This document shows positions 8,701 through 16,262 of a stretch of 26,714 bases of DNA, piece after piece. This stretch comes from a virus. Numbering within the stretch: the first letter of the stretch is position 1; each line of letters begins with the position of its first letter. Location: positions 1-26,714 of IMG/VR virus record IMGVR_UViG_3300028763_000029; one strand, given 5' to 3'. A model generated the notes under the pieces. It saw nothing but the letters and a program-made list of their open reading frames with translations. It had not been told where the DNA came from and made no database searches. The position numbers and the translations under genes are program-made.

Positions 8701-10875
8701 ATTACTAGCGCAGGTATTGATAAATTGATGATGAATAGGATTTATCTGATAAATTATAACGAGATTACATTTAAAATGACTCCAGATAATGACAAGTATA
8801 CATCATTAGCTACTATTGTAACATCACCAGCCTCAAACAAAGCTGTCGGCGACTTCTTCACAACCTTCTTTAAAAAACTTGGCAGTGAATTGAGATTTAG
8901 AAAGAAAGCAATTGTTGACGATGATAATGCCTTTAAAAGCATGTCACAGGATAAGGATGTTATAAATCAAATGTATTATTCATTTAAAAATATAAATGAT
9001 AAATGGATTTCAGGAACAAGCCCAACAATTATAGGTTATCCATTTAATTTAAGTGGAAATAGGCTTATTGATATGTTTGCGTTTGTTGATCGTAGCATGA
9101 ATCCTATTGGCGACACAATGATAAATCCTGAAATGCTTGTTAATTTGTTTGAGAGTGATGAAACAAGTATATTCACAGTTCTAAGTACACTATTATCTGT
9201 CAACGGATTCGAATTCTTTCCAATTCAGAATTTTATGACCGTAAAAGGCTCTGAGAATTGGAAAGACTGTTTTAGAATTAACACAGGTACAATTATAAAT
9301 ACCAGTCCAATGTATGTCTGCATGTATGTCGGCGGTTCGTCAAATTATCTGTCAAATAGTAACAACAATTACTTTAATGACGGTATTGAAAACTTGGACA
9401 AGGAATCACAGGTCTTTAACGACAAAGCATTTATTTTTGAGAGTGCTGGCGAAAACCTGAATCAAATGAACAATAAAAATGTAGACTGGAGCAATGTGAA
9501 TGCGTTCAAGATTAAATTCGGTGCGCAGAATCAAAGCATGTTTAAAGACATTAAAATTGATAGCAAAGAATTCCCTGAAACAAATGAATCATTGCAAATT
9601 TTATCAAGATTAGCTGGAGACAATTCTAAACAAGCACCGACGCCAAAAGGTCAGAATCTTTTCAATCTTTATGAGAATAGAGCATATAAGGCTACAGTAA
9701 CAGGACTTGGAAATGCAATGATTCAACCGACACAGTATTTTCAATTGGAAAACGTTCCCATGTATAATGGCGTGTATTTGATATTGGGCGTTGAGCATAA
9801 CATCAGTGAAAACCATATGACAACCTCTTTCAATGGTACAAAGATATTGAAATATCCTATACCAAGAGTAATCGAGTCATCAGTAGCATTCGGATACGGC
9901 GGAAGTAGTTCGCATGTGTCAAATAATGACGATAACACAGTGGCAGAGATAAAGACTCCAATCGGAGATATGGGTAGGGTTAAATCAATGTATGAACATA
10001 AGATCGGTGGGGCATTTGTTAAATTGACAAGCAAAGGTGAAGACTTTATTAAATCAGTGTGTGCAAGTTATCATCACAATGAATTATTCTCAAAAACCGC
10101 TTATTATAATGGTATACAGAGAACATGGGTAGCAACGCCGTCATACACACACCGAACAATGGACGCAAATGGTAATGTACTTTCAGAAACTCCTAATGTT
10201 GTAATGACAAATAGCAATTATGCTGAGGCAATTATCTCGATGATTAATTACTATTCAGCTAAATATAATTTGAATGCAAACATTATAGCGGCTGAGGAAT
10301 ATAAAGAATCTGGATATAGAACTGCAAACTATTCGTATAATAAAGACAGAACGGTTGCAGCTATGGGCATGTCACAATTTATAACTGAAACAGCTATACG
10401 TGCTATATTAAAATCATCTGAATTTACATCAACCGAAAAGAATAGCTTACTTAAAGGCATGAGTACTAATGATACAGCTATGCTTTTAAGTCCATTTAAG
10501 AGTAATTCTGAAATTAAGTACGAAAGAAATATCATGAAATCCGACACCAATTTGCCTATATTCATGCAAAACGTATTTGATAATCCAGAAATAATGATAA
10601 AAGCTCACTGTTCACTAATTGAATCGATTGAGAGACAGTGTAATGGACTTGCATCTAGTAGTATCTTCTGTTATTATCATGGATCACATTATGCAAAAAA
10701 CTATGCCGCCACAATCGAAAGAGCTAGGATGAATGGCATAAGTGAGGCGGATATATCTACAGGTGTAAAATATGTATATGGTATTTTTGATACGTTGAAT
10801 AAGTCGTTCTATGCAGCAAACATTCTGAAAATGGACGAGCTAGCCTTGGACGATCATAGTACACATTTAGCATAA
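5800..10875 (+). CDS. Giant baseplate hub / tail-associated lytic transglycosylase-like protein
   Basis: This 1691-residue protein probably forms the centre of the baseplate and the cell-puncturing end of the tail. N-terminal residues about 110-205 (FDFPPPTFELTIKGFYGKAL and on) look like a phage structural domain. Residues about 1298-1355 (ATVTGLGNAMIQPTQYF ... YNGVYLILGVEHNIS) resemble the beta-domain of gp27/VgrG-type hub proteins. Residues about 1475-1640 look like a soluble lytic transglycosylase: KESGY with likely catalytic Glu1503, then AMGMSQFITETA (1521 on) in place of the usual GLMQ block, then YHGSHYA. It would cut peptidoglycan for DNA entry, as the gp5 lysozyme does in T4, but with a different enzyme fold. 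No transmembrane segment is evident. It is the only plus-strand gene among the minus-strand head genes and ends in a shared terminator. Hub assignment is moderate; the transglycosylase is better supported. Confidence 0.82.
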   Translation: MAVNLIDPNEINNENVINGAPQYQDMHIFAKLTATAKDRTVITINGNSAKVKTESGSDFETNFLGGNKNLDFTTNWYDGSTPNTQEAFGITSIKTVINSSFIPQVNIKFADIRGLSFFNNAESPYRILFDFPPPTFELTIKGFYGKALTYKLHLVKYTSEFQSETGNFVIDADFVAMTYAPLSDVLLQYSAHTAFIGKGETLSTNVGVRPTNTLDLIEKIKNLYSVLPNKIKNDVNSGVLTKSITGIENNSEAFTFLSSFKEDEYLRVGSPEIYTLTTDAAKTDNEQLVLIPSFNSYRSKYKDYNYVTKNSPKPALLIGFETGVLAGTTTITPTQVFTTVTDSTTNMLINALKNYTTEVIKRFDLLFSGDALSFTGTIKSPKIINNMSRNGNRIVEYVCIDITDMYNLLRSQSAKSTNSKNKASDDLTTNINKMVYDILGMNPTIYNIFEILLDDVDTFFDALRYTANKAQNEHTIDKGLFVADKAYTNGEQQNTDVIYSFPLIIENNKRESPIDLRERMGIKFPELDFIDDYIATYLKYKKELKKLHSKDNANTNGDNVWIPFTPADSVFATSHSTGSMTPYDNPRDAGYTYGKLIERYNVLTNTVRNAVLNNELYTQMYSNSEAINLANSIQDSVVVDMMITQSDKYASDISSFLTYAKNELSSLYNFEDASANLNGVDFYTSRENDNYVGFEINNKLDITPKSDVTDESDPLNAAIKKMRPPVWAFIDTDYYGKKYFYSKENVLVIKDTNNTPDMPFTATKFLCGHGDATSHTIDQLFNSGNILYDSLVDKVTAFELKNAGDFIDIWSTFLGAHAKTLFDTYGMTTLNDPEMLSLFYLSSFGNTCSMFNKAPNYLNESTFSFASIVEMPEFMPAYIGAILRVSSSSFKVDAMKELFSNIANVHLFADMHDCNKYLSKNDKAAFIAQYNDFMASRFPQLRLAMANMYTVALNRDVLNRTKYYEEAITSAGIDKLMMNRIYLINYNEITFKMTPDNDKYTSLATIVTSPASNKAVGDFFTTFFKKLGSELRFRKKAIVDDDNAFKSMSQDKDVINQMYYSFKNINDKWISGTSPTIIGYPFNLSGNRLIDMFAFVDRSMNPIGDTMINPEMLVNLFESDETSIFTVLSTLLSVNGFEFFPIQNFMTVKGSENWKDCFRINTGTIINTSPMYVCMYVGGSSNYLSNSNNNYFNDGIENLDKESQVFNDKAFIFESAGENLNQMNNKNVDWSNVNAFKIKFGAQNQSMFKDIKIDSKEFPETNESLQILSRLAGDNSKQAPTPKGQNLFNLYENRAYKATVTGLGNAMIQPTQYFQLENVPMYNGVYLILGVEHNISENHMTTSFNGTKILKYPIPRVIESSVAFGYGGSSSHVSNNDDNTVAEIKTPIGDMGRVKSMYEHKIGGAFVKLTSKGEDFIKSVCASYHHNELFSKTAYYNGIQRTWVATPSYTHRTMDANGNVLSETPNVVMTNSNYAEAIISMINYYSAKYNLNANIIAAEEYKESGYRTANYSYNKDRTVAAMGMSQFITETAIRAILKSSEFTSTEKNSLLKGMSTNDTAMLLSPFKSNSEIKYERNIMKSDTNLPIFMQNVFDNPEIMIKAHCSLIESIERQCNGLASSSIFCYYHGSHYAKNYAATIERARMNGISEADISTGVKYVYGIFDTLNKSFYAANILKMDELALDDHSTHLA

Positions 10876-10907
10876 AAAAAGCCTCTGAAATTCAGAGGCT
10901 TTTTTTT
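10874..10907. terminator. Bidirectional terminator between convergent hub and 252-residue genes
   Basis: Seven A residues, a near-perfect inverted repeat (GCCTCTGAA / TTCAGAGGC, 10881-10899) and eight T residues make a symmetric terminator. The hub stop codon (10873-10875) and the opposing gene's stop codon (10908-10906) both overlap its A/T tracts, so one 34-base element serves both directions. Confidence 0.9.
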
Positions 10908-11664
10908 AAAGTATTCCCATTTTTAAATCGTATAGCTTTAGAATATCGTCGTCGAACGTTTGTTCCGAGTATTTCATTTCATTTATGCGATCAATGGTTT
11001 TAGTTATTTTGCCTTCAATTTTTCCGTCATTGATGTTTTTCAATAGTAAGATATTTTCAGATATTAATTCATTAAACATTTCTTCTTTGTCTGTACAGTT
11101 GATAACTTTTCTTAAAAATTCGGTTTCAGATTCGTTTAGCTCGGAATATGTTTCATTAAATCTATTCATAGCTATTTCAATAACTTCGTCGTCATACAAT
11201 TCTTCCACAGCTTTGCTTTCGCTGATCTTACCTTTCTTTATATGATCAATAACGAAATCCAAAGATTCGTGAATTATGTTTACGTCCACATCAGTACTAA
11301 TTTTCAATGATTCTTGAACTAGGTTTCCAATTGATTCGTATAATTTCAATCTATATTTATCAATTTTTTTAACATCTTCTTTTTTTATGAATCTTTTCAG
11401 TTTAGCATGTTCCGCATCCAACTCTCGCATCGTATAGGTTTCAAACAATTTAACATTGTTGTCAACATATCTCATTGCCTTAATATCTTCTGATATTGTC
11501 TTATTTTCAATATTGTCAAATACATTAAATTCAAGCTGTAACAGTTCCGAGCCGTTTAATATTTCAAAAATCTCGGAGACCATGCCAACGCCCTCATTCA
11601 AGCTGTTTTCGATAATCTTATTTGATATTACTAAATTAGCAATTCCGATATTGATATTGTTCAT
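10906..11664 (-). CDS. Unknown 252-residue protein downstream of the portal gene
   Basis: I do not recognise this protein. It is highly charged, rich in Glu, Asp, Lys, Asn and Ile, and looks almost wholly helical, with no signal peptide, membrane segment, Cys motif or glycine-rich loop. Stretches such as YTMRELDAEHAKLKRFIKKE suggest amphipathic or coiled helices. It follows the portal gene on the same strand. In T4 the genes between portal (20) and protease (21) are 67 and 68, which encode small prohead core proteins, so a head core role is possible on position alone. AGTATTTATA lies 20 bases before its start, suggesting its own transcription start, and the shared bidirectional terminator ends it. 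Confidence 0.75.
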   Translation of the reverse strand: MNNINIGIANLVISNKIIENSLNEGVGMVSEIFEILNGSELLQLEFNVFDNIENKTISEDIKAMRYVDNNVKLFETYTMRELDAEHAKLKRFIKKEDVKKIDKYRLKLYESIGNLVQESLKISTDVDVNIIHESLDFVIDHIKKGKISESKAVEELYDDEVIEIAMNRFNETYSELNESETEFLRKVINCTDKEEMFNELISENILLLKNINDGKIEGKITKTIDRINEMKYSEQTFDDDILKLYDLKMGIL

Positions 11665-11684
11665 AATTGGATATTTAATTTGTA

Positions 11685-11694
11685 TATAAATACT
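11685..11694 (-). promoter_or_regulatory. Late-promoter-like motif AGTATTTATA before the 252-residue gene
   Basis: The minus strand reads AGTATTTATA, an exact copy of the recurring motif, 20 bases before the start at 11664, in the 79-base gap after the portal gene. Confidence 0.5.
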
Positions 11695-11743
11695 ATCACT
11701 AAATCATTTGTTGTATTTATTTATCATTTATTATAACACTTAG

Positions 11744-13681
11744 TTATTTACCATCTGGCAACTTTATATTTTTGGCGAATTCGCCAACATCATTAAGATC
11801 ACCGTTAATCAGTTCGTCAATTTCGTTAATCATTTCAATTGCATTATTGTTAGACTCATTCAATTCGTTTTCATAAAGAACCTGTGGATTTGATTCGCTT
11901 TTTAGCTTATGTCCATATACAAGCTTCTCAACTCTTTCATCAAATTCTGTTTCAGACATTAATTTCCTTTTACCAACACTTTCAGCTTCAATCGGTGGAA
12001 GTTCTGCAGGTGTTTGATTCGGTAAACCTGCTGCTGGTGGCGGCATTTCGCCTTCACCGCCGCCCATATCATTCATATTGATTGGTGGCATACCACCGCC
12101 GCCAGCTGGTGCTCCACCTTGCTCGGTGTTGCCGCTAGCGACTGATGCTATTGCAGTTGGGTCACCATATCGTTTATCAATGTCTGCAAATAAACCTGAT
12201 TTCTTAATCGTAACAGGAGCATCAGCAAATTCTTGCATGATAACCTTCTCCATTTTCTGTTGTTTCAAATCTTCAACGATTTCTCTGTCAGTCATATTGA
12301 ACAACATTCTCTTTGCGCCTGTATGTGACATTGCTGCGATACCACCTTCTGACCTTGTAAGTTCAGTATATGTTTGAGACTTTTCTCTTAGTAATTCAGA
12401 TTTCTGAATATCTAATTGAGTTGATGGATTTGTTAGCGTTAATGTGAAATCATTAAAATCTTCGGTGCTATAACCTAAAAGATATAAATGAATCATACCC
12501 ATTTTGGTTAACTCTTGAACCATTGCCTGCTGAATTCTATTTACCTTTTTAGCAAATCTAATATCAAACTGTGATACGTTTTTACCGCCGCCACTAGCAT
12601 CCTGAAATGATAGAAATGGTTTTGGAACGCCAAGTCCCATGAATAAATTATCTCTCAGATATTCGATATCATGAATATCATTAAGGTTTGTGGCCCCTGG
12701 TAATGTGTCAATTCCAGTCTGAGTGTTAGCGTTTCTAACAGGTAAAAAGTAATCTTCATCGTTACCTAGAATGTTGAATCTATAGTCAATTTGACCATCA
12801 TTGGGAGAAACCTGCTGTACCTTTTTAAATTTGGTAGCAACTTTATACATATATTCTTCAATATCGTCGTCATCAATGTTTCCGACGTCGATTTTAAATA
12901 CCTTTTTTTCACCTGCACGAATGATTCTATATGTAAGCATGGCATCCTCTGCCATTATAAGCTGTCTAAAAACTCTTCTAACTTTGTTTAGTAGTGATGA
13001 ACCATACGGAATATATTTGTCGTCTCCAAGCAGTCTAAAGTGCGCTATTTCAAATGCATTGAATTCATCGCCAGTCATTCTTTCTTTGAAAAGAATACTA
13101 GATTTGCCATTGATAATTCTTTCAGTTCTTTCTATTTCAAAATTTACCATTTGCTTGATCGCTGTGATACCCTTTTTTCTTTCGCCCAGCATTAATACGA
13201 AATTGTCGCCATATTTACAAGTATTTCTTGTCCAGAATGGAAGATTCGTGTTAACGTTTAGAATATTGTAGTAGAAATCCTCTAAAAGGTATTTAATACG
13301 ATCCTTATTCGAATAAATGTTTAGCATTTTACCATCCAAGCCTATTGTGGTTGCTTCTTCCATAAATAAATCAAGTGCACTTGAAATAATTGGGTAATAT
13401 TCCATACCCTCATAGTCCATATATGCTGGCAACCTAGCTGATTCATATTGTAAAGCTTTCTGATAGTTTCTATCAGTCGTTTTTGTGAATTTATTTATAA
13501 GACTTCTCTTCTGTTCAAGCTCAAGTCCCTTTCTTTGAACCTCTTCTGGCGAATTACCCTTTATAATTACTTTATTGTTCTTTACATCACGCTCAACACC
13601 TGTGGTAATACCAAAACCGTCAAAATTGAAGATACCATTTAGCTTTTGATATACTGTTCCTTTGTCCTTATCTTTTTCCAT
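11744..13681 (-). CDS. Portal vertex protein, T4 gp20-like
   Basis: This 645-residue protein forms the ring at one head corner through which DNA is packed and to which the tail joins. T4-type portal marks visible are PAYMDYEGMEYYPIISSALD near residues 85-105, FWTRNTCKYGDNFVL near 150-165, and GLGVPKPFLSFQDASGGGKN followed by VSQFDIRFAKKVNRIQQ near 355-395. The length exceeds T4 gp20 (524), mainly from a C-terminal tail after about residue 520. That tail has a Gly/Pro/Met-rich linker (APAGGGGMPP and similar) followed by an acidic helical end. It lies directly after the terminase gene, as gp20 would in a compacted T4-like order. Two recurring promoter-like motifs precede it, the closer one 23 bases from the start. 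Confidence 0.93.
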   Translation of the reverse strand: MEKDKDKGTVYQKLNGIFNFDGFGITTGVERDVKNNKVIIKGNSPEEVQRKGLELEQKRSLINKFTKTTDRNYQKALQYESARLPAYMDYEGMEYYPIISSALDLFMEEATTIGLDGKMLNIYSNKDRIKYLLEDFYYNILNVNTNLPFWTRNTCKYGDNFVLMLGERKKGITAIKQMVNFEIERTERIINGKSSILFKERMTGDEFNAFEIAHFRLLGDDKYIPYGSSLLNKVRRVFRQLIMAEDAMLTYRIIRAGEKKVFKIDVGNIDDDDIEEYMYKVATKFKKVQQVSPNDGQIDYRFNILGNDEDYFLPVRNANTQTGIDTLPGATNLNDIHDIEYLRDNLFMGLGVPKPFLSFQDASGGGKNVSQFDIRFAKKVNRIQQAMVQELTKMGMIHLYLLGYSTEDFNDFTLTLTNPSTQLDIQKSELLREKSQTYTELTRSEGGIAAMSHTGAKRMLFNMTDREIVEDLKQQKMEKVIMQEFADAPVTIKKSGLFADIDKRYGDPTAIASVASGNTEQGGAPAGGGGMPPINMNDMGGGEGEMPPPAAGLPNQTPAELPPIEAESVGKRKLMSETEFDERVEKLVYGHKLKSESNPQVLYENELNESNNNAIEMINEIDELINGDLNDVGEFAKNIKLPDGK

Positions 13682-13704
13682 TTTTATAAAATATTATAAT
13701 TTTC

Positions 13705-13714
13705 TATAAATACT
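13705..13714 (-). promoter_or_regulatory. Late-promoter-like motif AGTATTTATA before the portal gene
   Basis: The minus strand reads AGTATTTATA, an exact copy of the recurring motif, 23 bases before the portal start at 13681. Confidence 0.5.
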
Positions 13715-13738
13715 TGAATTTATCGTAAAGTATCAATA

Positions 13739-13748
13739 TATAAATAGT
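13739..13748 (-). promoter_or_regulatory. Second late-promoter-like motif ACTATTTATA upstream of the portal gene
   Basis: The minus strand reads ACTATTTATA, 57 bases before the portal start and ten bases past the end of the terminase gene. It could be a second start site or a spare copy. Confidence 0.35.
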
Positions 13749-13757
13749 ATTTCTTTT

Positions 13758-16253
13758 TTATTTTTGTTTTATGCCGCTAAATAGCCATGCATTTACAATA
13801 TAAGGATTTAAGGGCGATGAACTATTCGGAGATATCTTTGGCACAGGCTTCTCACCTCTTTGTTCGCTAATAACCTTTATATCATTGGCAGACAAAATAG
13901 ATTTTAACATTTGCTCAGTCGTGCTATTACTTTGTTTAAATCTAGCCATATCAAAGTTGATAACATATAGTCCAATTGACAGTCCCATAATTGAGTCATC
14001 GTGAAATGATCTCTTATGGTCTGCAACACGATTTCCAGCAACAGTAACAAATGTCTTCAATTCCATTAATAATCTTGTTGATCTGATTATAATATCCTCT
14101 AAGTGAATCGATCTTTGAAGCTCTAATAGCACTGATGCTCTGTTATTTCCTATGAAAAAACCTGGAATTAAGTCAACATAAATAACAGCACCATCTGTCA
14201 TAGATTTCTGACCTTTCTTAATGTATCCCTGTAAACGATCTCTCGACGGTTTATGAGATACTTCGGCATAGTGTACATTGTCATAGCCAATCTCCAATAA
14301 TTTTTCAACAGCTTGCACACCATAGCCACCAGTTATATCCACGACAACATAAGCATTATTATAAGCCTTTCCATATTGGTATACGATTTCTGCAAGACCT
14401 TGCGGCACTATTTTACCATAATATTCGGCAACCTGTTCTATTTTAAATTTCTTTAACTTGACTTCCTTTGTCTTACCATTTTTTGTGATCATTTTCTTTT
14501 CAATATATTCATTACGTTTAAGTATATTGATTGTTGAATTATCCTCTCCATGGCCTGGCGATGCATCGACAGCTAGAACATATTGTTCCTCTGGAATAGG
14601 ATCTTCAAATATCCACATATTCTTATCGGTATATTCCTGACGTATTGGAACTCTAACCTCATGATCCTGTATTCTTTTTAGATATTCTTCGTCAATAAAG
14701 TTATCGCCAGAACCTAAGAATGAACAATTATGATTTGAAATATTGTTGGCAAAATATTCACATCCCTCTGAATCAATAATATCATAAAACTCTGTTTCAT
14801 CGCACGGCTCAATCGATTTTACGAATGAATCTTCATAAATAGTAGTAAGATATGACACATCTGGTATTAATGAATTTAATGGCATATTCTTACCATTAGC
14901 TAGAAATATATGATCCTCACTCACTACAATCTGATCATCGGTCGCCAATGAAACTTTAAATCCGTTGTTTTTATATTTTTTATCAACGCCATAAAATTTC
15001 GAATATCCATTTGTGGTGAAAATTTCAAGTCTGCTGTTTATATTTATACTTGACGTTAAATGAGGCAAATTGTTATATAACTCGGAAATGCTTAAATTAA
15101 TCACATCCAAGGTTGCAACATCTCTTATGGTTACAATTGAATCTTTCCCAACACATAAAATTTCCTGAGCAATTTTTTTCATGTCACCGTTGGCGTCTCT
15201 TACCTGTTCCTCAAACCAAGGTGATGAAGCTTCCCAGCCGTCATCCATTAATTTGATTCGATAGTCGTCAGCCCAATTATCGTCAACTAGCTTAATCTCA
15301 GTATCCTTGTTCTTGTTTTTCAGCCAAACAAGGTCTTTATTATATCGTGGATCATTATACCACCATAATTCAATTGCATTAAAGTTATTTTTTTCTTCCT
15401 TTTTTCTAGCACCCTCAAATGTTTTATAGAAAACGGGGTCTAAGCCAGATGGCGTGCTTACCATAATAGTACTACCCCCTGTACTCATAGTAGGTCTGGC
15501 AGCAGTCCAAAATTTATCAGATTTTTCAGTCCAAGCAGTTTCATCCCAAAACAATAGTGTTGGAGTTGTACCACGAAGTCCACTCTTAGCTGAAAATGCA
15601 CCCAATGCGGAGTTATTATCATAACGTTTTAACTTCTGAGTATCTTTGTAGTTCTTTTCAGCACCAGCCATTTTACCTGTTTTCGGTCTAAGCCAGTCAG
15701 GACAGCCGTCAATGAATTCAACAACGTCATTCATTAACTCGTCACGAGCAGTTTCAAGTTTATCGGCAACAATCGCTGCCGTTCTATTACTATTAAACAT
15801 CACATACCAAGCAATGAATGCACATGTTGCTGTAGAAATACCTGCCTGTCTATATTTATTAGCAATATTATATCGGAATGATAAATATGCTTTAATTAAT
15901 TTACGCTGAAAAGGAAATAATTTAAAAGGAACAATTCGACCAGCAAGCCCTTGCGTCTGGTCAAAAATTGTTAAATAGGTCTCAATAAAATAGGCTGGGT
16001 CAGAAGTACATCTTACGATTTCGCATTTCTTTTCAGCCATATTAAGTTCACTGGCTTTTTTTATTGTTCCGTTTGTTGTTATGATAACTGGTTCAACCTT
16101 ACCGCCAGATTTTCTTAGCTCCTTGGCTAATTTTCTTAATTCGTCTTTTTTTATCTGTTCGCTAGCACTTGATAAAGCGACAGCTGGTATATGGTCTGGG
16201 AACTGATTATTATCAATTTCCGAATTATCATCATTATTTCTTTTTGTAGCCAT
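13758..16253 (-). CDS. Large terminase subunit, T4 gp17-like, interrupted in frame by a mini-intein
   Basis: This is the ATP-driven motor and nuclease that packs DNA through the portal. The reading frame is 831 residues; without the predicted intein (Cys367-Asn509) the protein would be 688. The ATPase has a deviant Walker A, KYRQAGIST (133-141), Walker B LLFWDE (233-238) and coupling motif STP (266-268). The RNase H-like nuclease has Asp563 (LAVDASPGHGED), Asp639 (YVVVDITGGYG) and Asp752/753 (HDDSIMGL). Joining the residues around the intein restores AQEIL-CSFLGSGDNFI, a typical terminase linker segment. The usual Walker A Lys is Ile139 here; Lys133 or Arg135 may stand in, as in other viral terminases with shifted lysines. 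It lies nine bases after a 160-residue gene and before the portal gene, with no promoter of its own. Confidence 0.95.
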   Translation of the reverse strand: MATKRNNDDNSEIDNNQFPDHIPAVALSSASEQIKKDELRKLAKELRKSGGKVEPVIITTNGTIKKASELNMAEKKCEIVRCTSDPAYFIETYLTIFDQTQGLAGRIVPFKLFPFQRKLIKAYLSFRYNIANKYRQAGISTATCAFIAWYVMFNSNRTAAIVADKLETARDELMNDVVEFIDGCPDWLRPKTGKMAGAEKNYKDTQKLKRYDNNSALGAFSAKSGLRGTTPTLLFWDETAWTEKSDKFWTAARPTMSTGGSTIMVSTPSGLDPVFYKTFEGARKKEEKNNFNAIELWWYNDPRYNKDLVWLKNKNKDTEIKLVDDNWADDYRIKLMDDGWEASSPWFEEQVRDANGDMKKIAQEILCVGKDSIVTIRDVATLDVINLSISELYNNLPHLTSSININSRLEIFTTNGYSKFYGVDKKYKNNGFKVSLATDDQIVVSEDHIFLANGKNMPLNSLIPDVSYLTTIYEDSFVKSIEPCDETEFYDIIDSEGCEYFANNISNHNCSFLGSGDNFIDEEYLKRIQDHEVRVPIRQEYTDKNMWIFEDPIPEEQYVLAVDASPGHGEDNSTINILKRNEYIEKKMITKNGKTKEVKLKKFKIEQVAEYYGKIVPQGLAEIVYQYGKAYNNAYVVVDITGGYGVQAVEKLLEIGYDNVHYAEVSHKPSRDRLQGYIKKGQKSMTDGAVIYVDLIPGFFIGNNRASVLLELQRSIHLEDIIIRSTRLLMELKTFVTVAGNRVADHKRSFHDDSIMGLSIGLYVINFDMARFKQSNSTTEQMLKSILSANDIKVISEQRGEKPVPKISPNSSSPLNPYIVNAWLFSGIKQK
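14727..15155 (-). other. Mini-intein within the large terminase (Cys367 to Asn509)
   Basis: This 143-residue in-frame insert has the splicing blocks in order. Block A begins at Cys367 (CVGKDSIVTIRD). Block B is VSEDHIFLANG with His448. Block F is the stretch SFVKSIEPCDETEFYDIID. Block G is ISNHN ending in His508-Asn509, followed by Cys510 as the first residue of the next extein. It is too short for a homing endonuclease domain and none of its motifs appear, so it is a minimal intein. All key splicing residues are present (Cys1, block B His, penultimate His, terminal Asn, +1 Cys), so it is probably active. Block B has Ser where many inteins have Thr in TxxH. It must splice for the terminase to fold properly, since it sits between the ATPase and nuclease domains. 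Confidence 0.9.
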
Positions 16254-16262
16254 GCCGATTGT

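Noticed and set aside
12801-13271. Plus-strand frame of 156 codons
   Set aside because: It lies wholly antisense to the portal gene, whose minus-strand frame has clear T4 portal motifs.
11685-13746. T4 late promoters (TATAAATA) on the plus strand at 11685, 13705 and 13739
   Set aside because: In that orientation they would transcribe antisense into the portal and terminase genes. The opposite reading fits the genes downstream in every gap.
14727-15155. Terminase frame read as a fusion or as containing a nested gene
   Set aside because: The insert has intein splicing blocks at both ends, and the flanks join to a normal terminase linker sequence.
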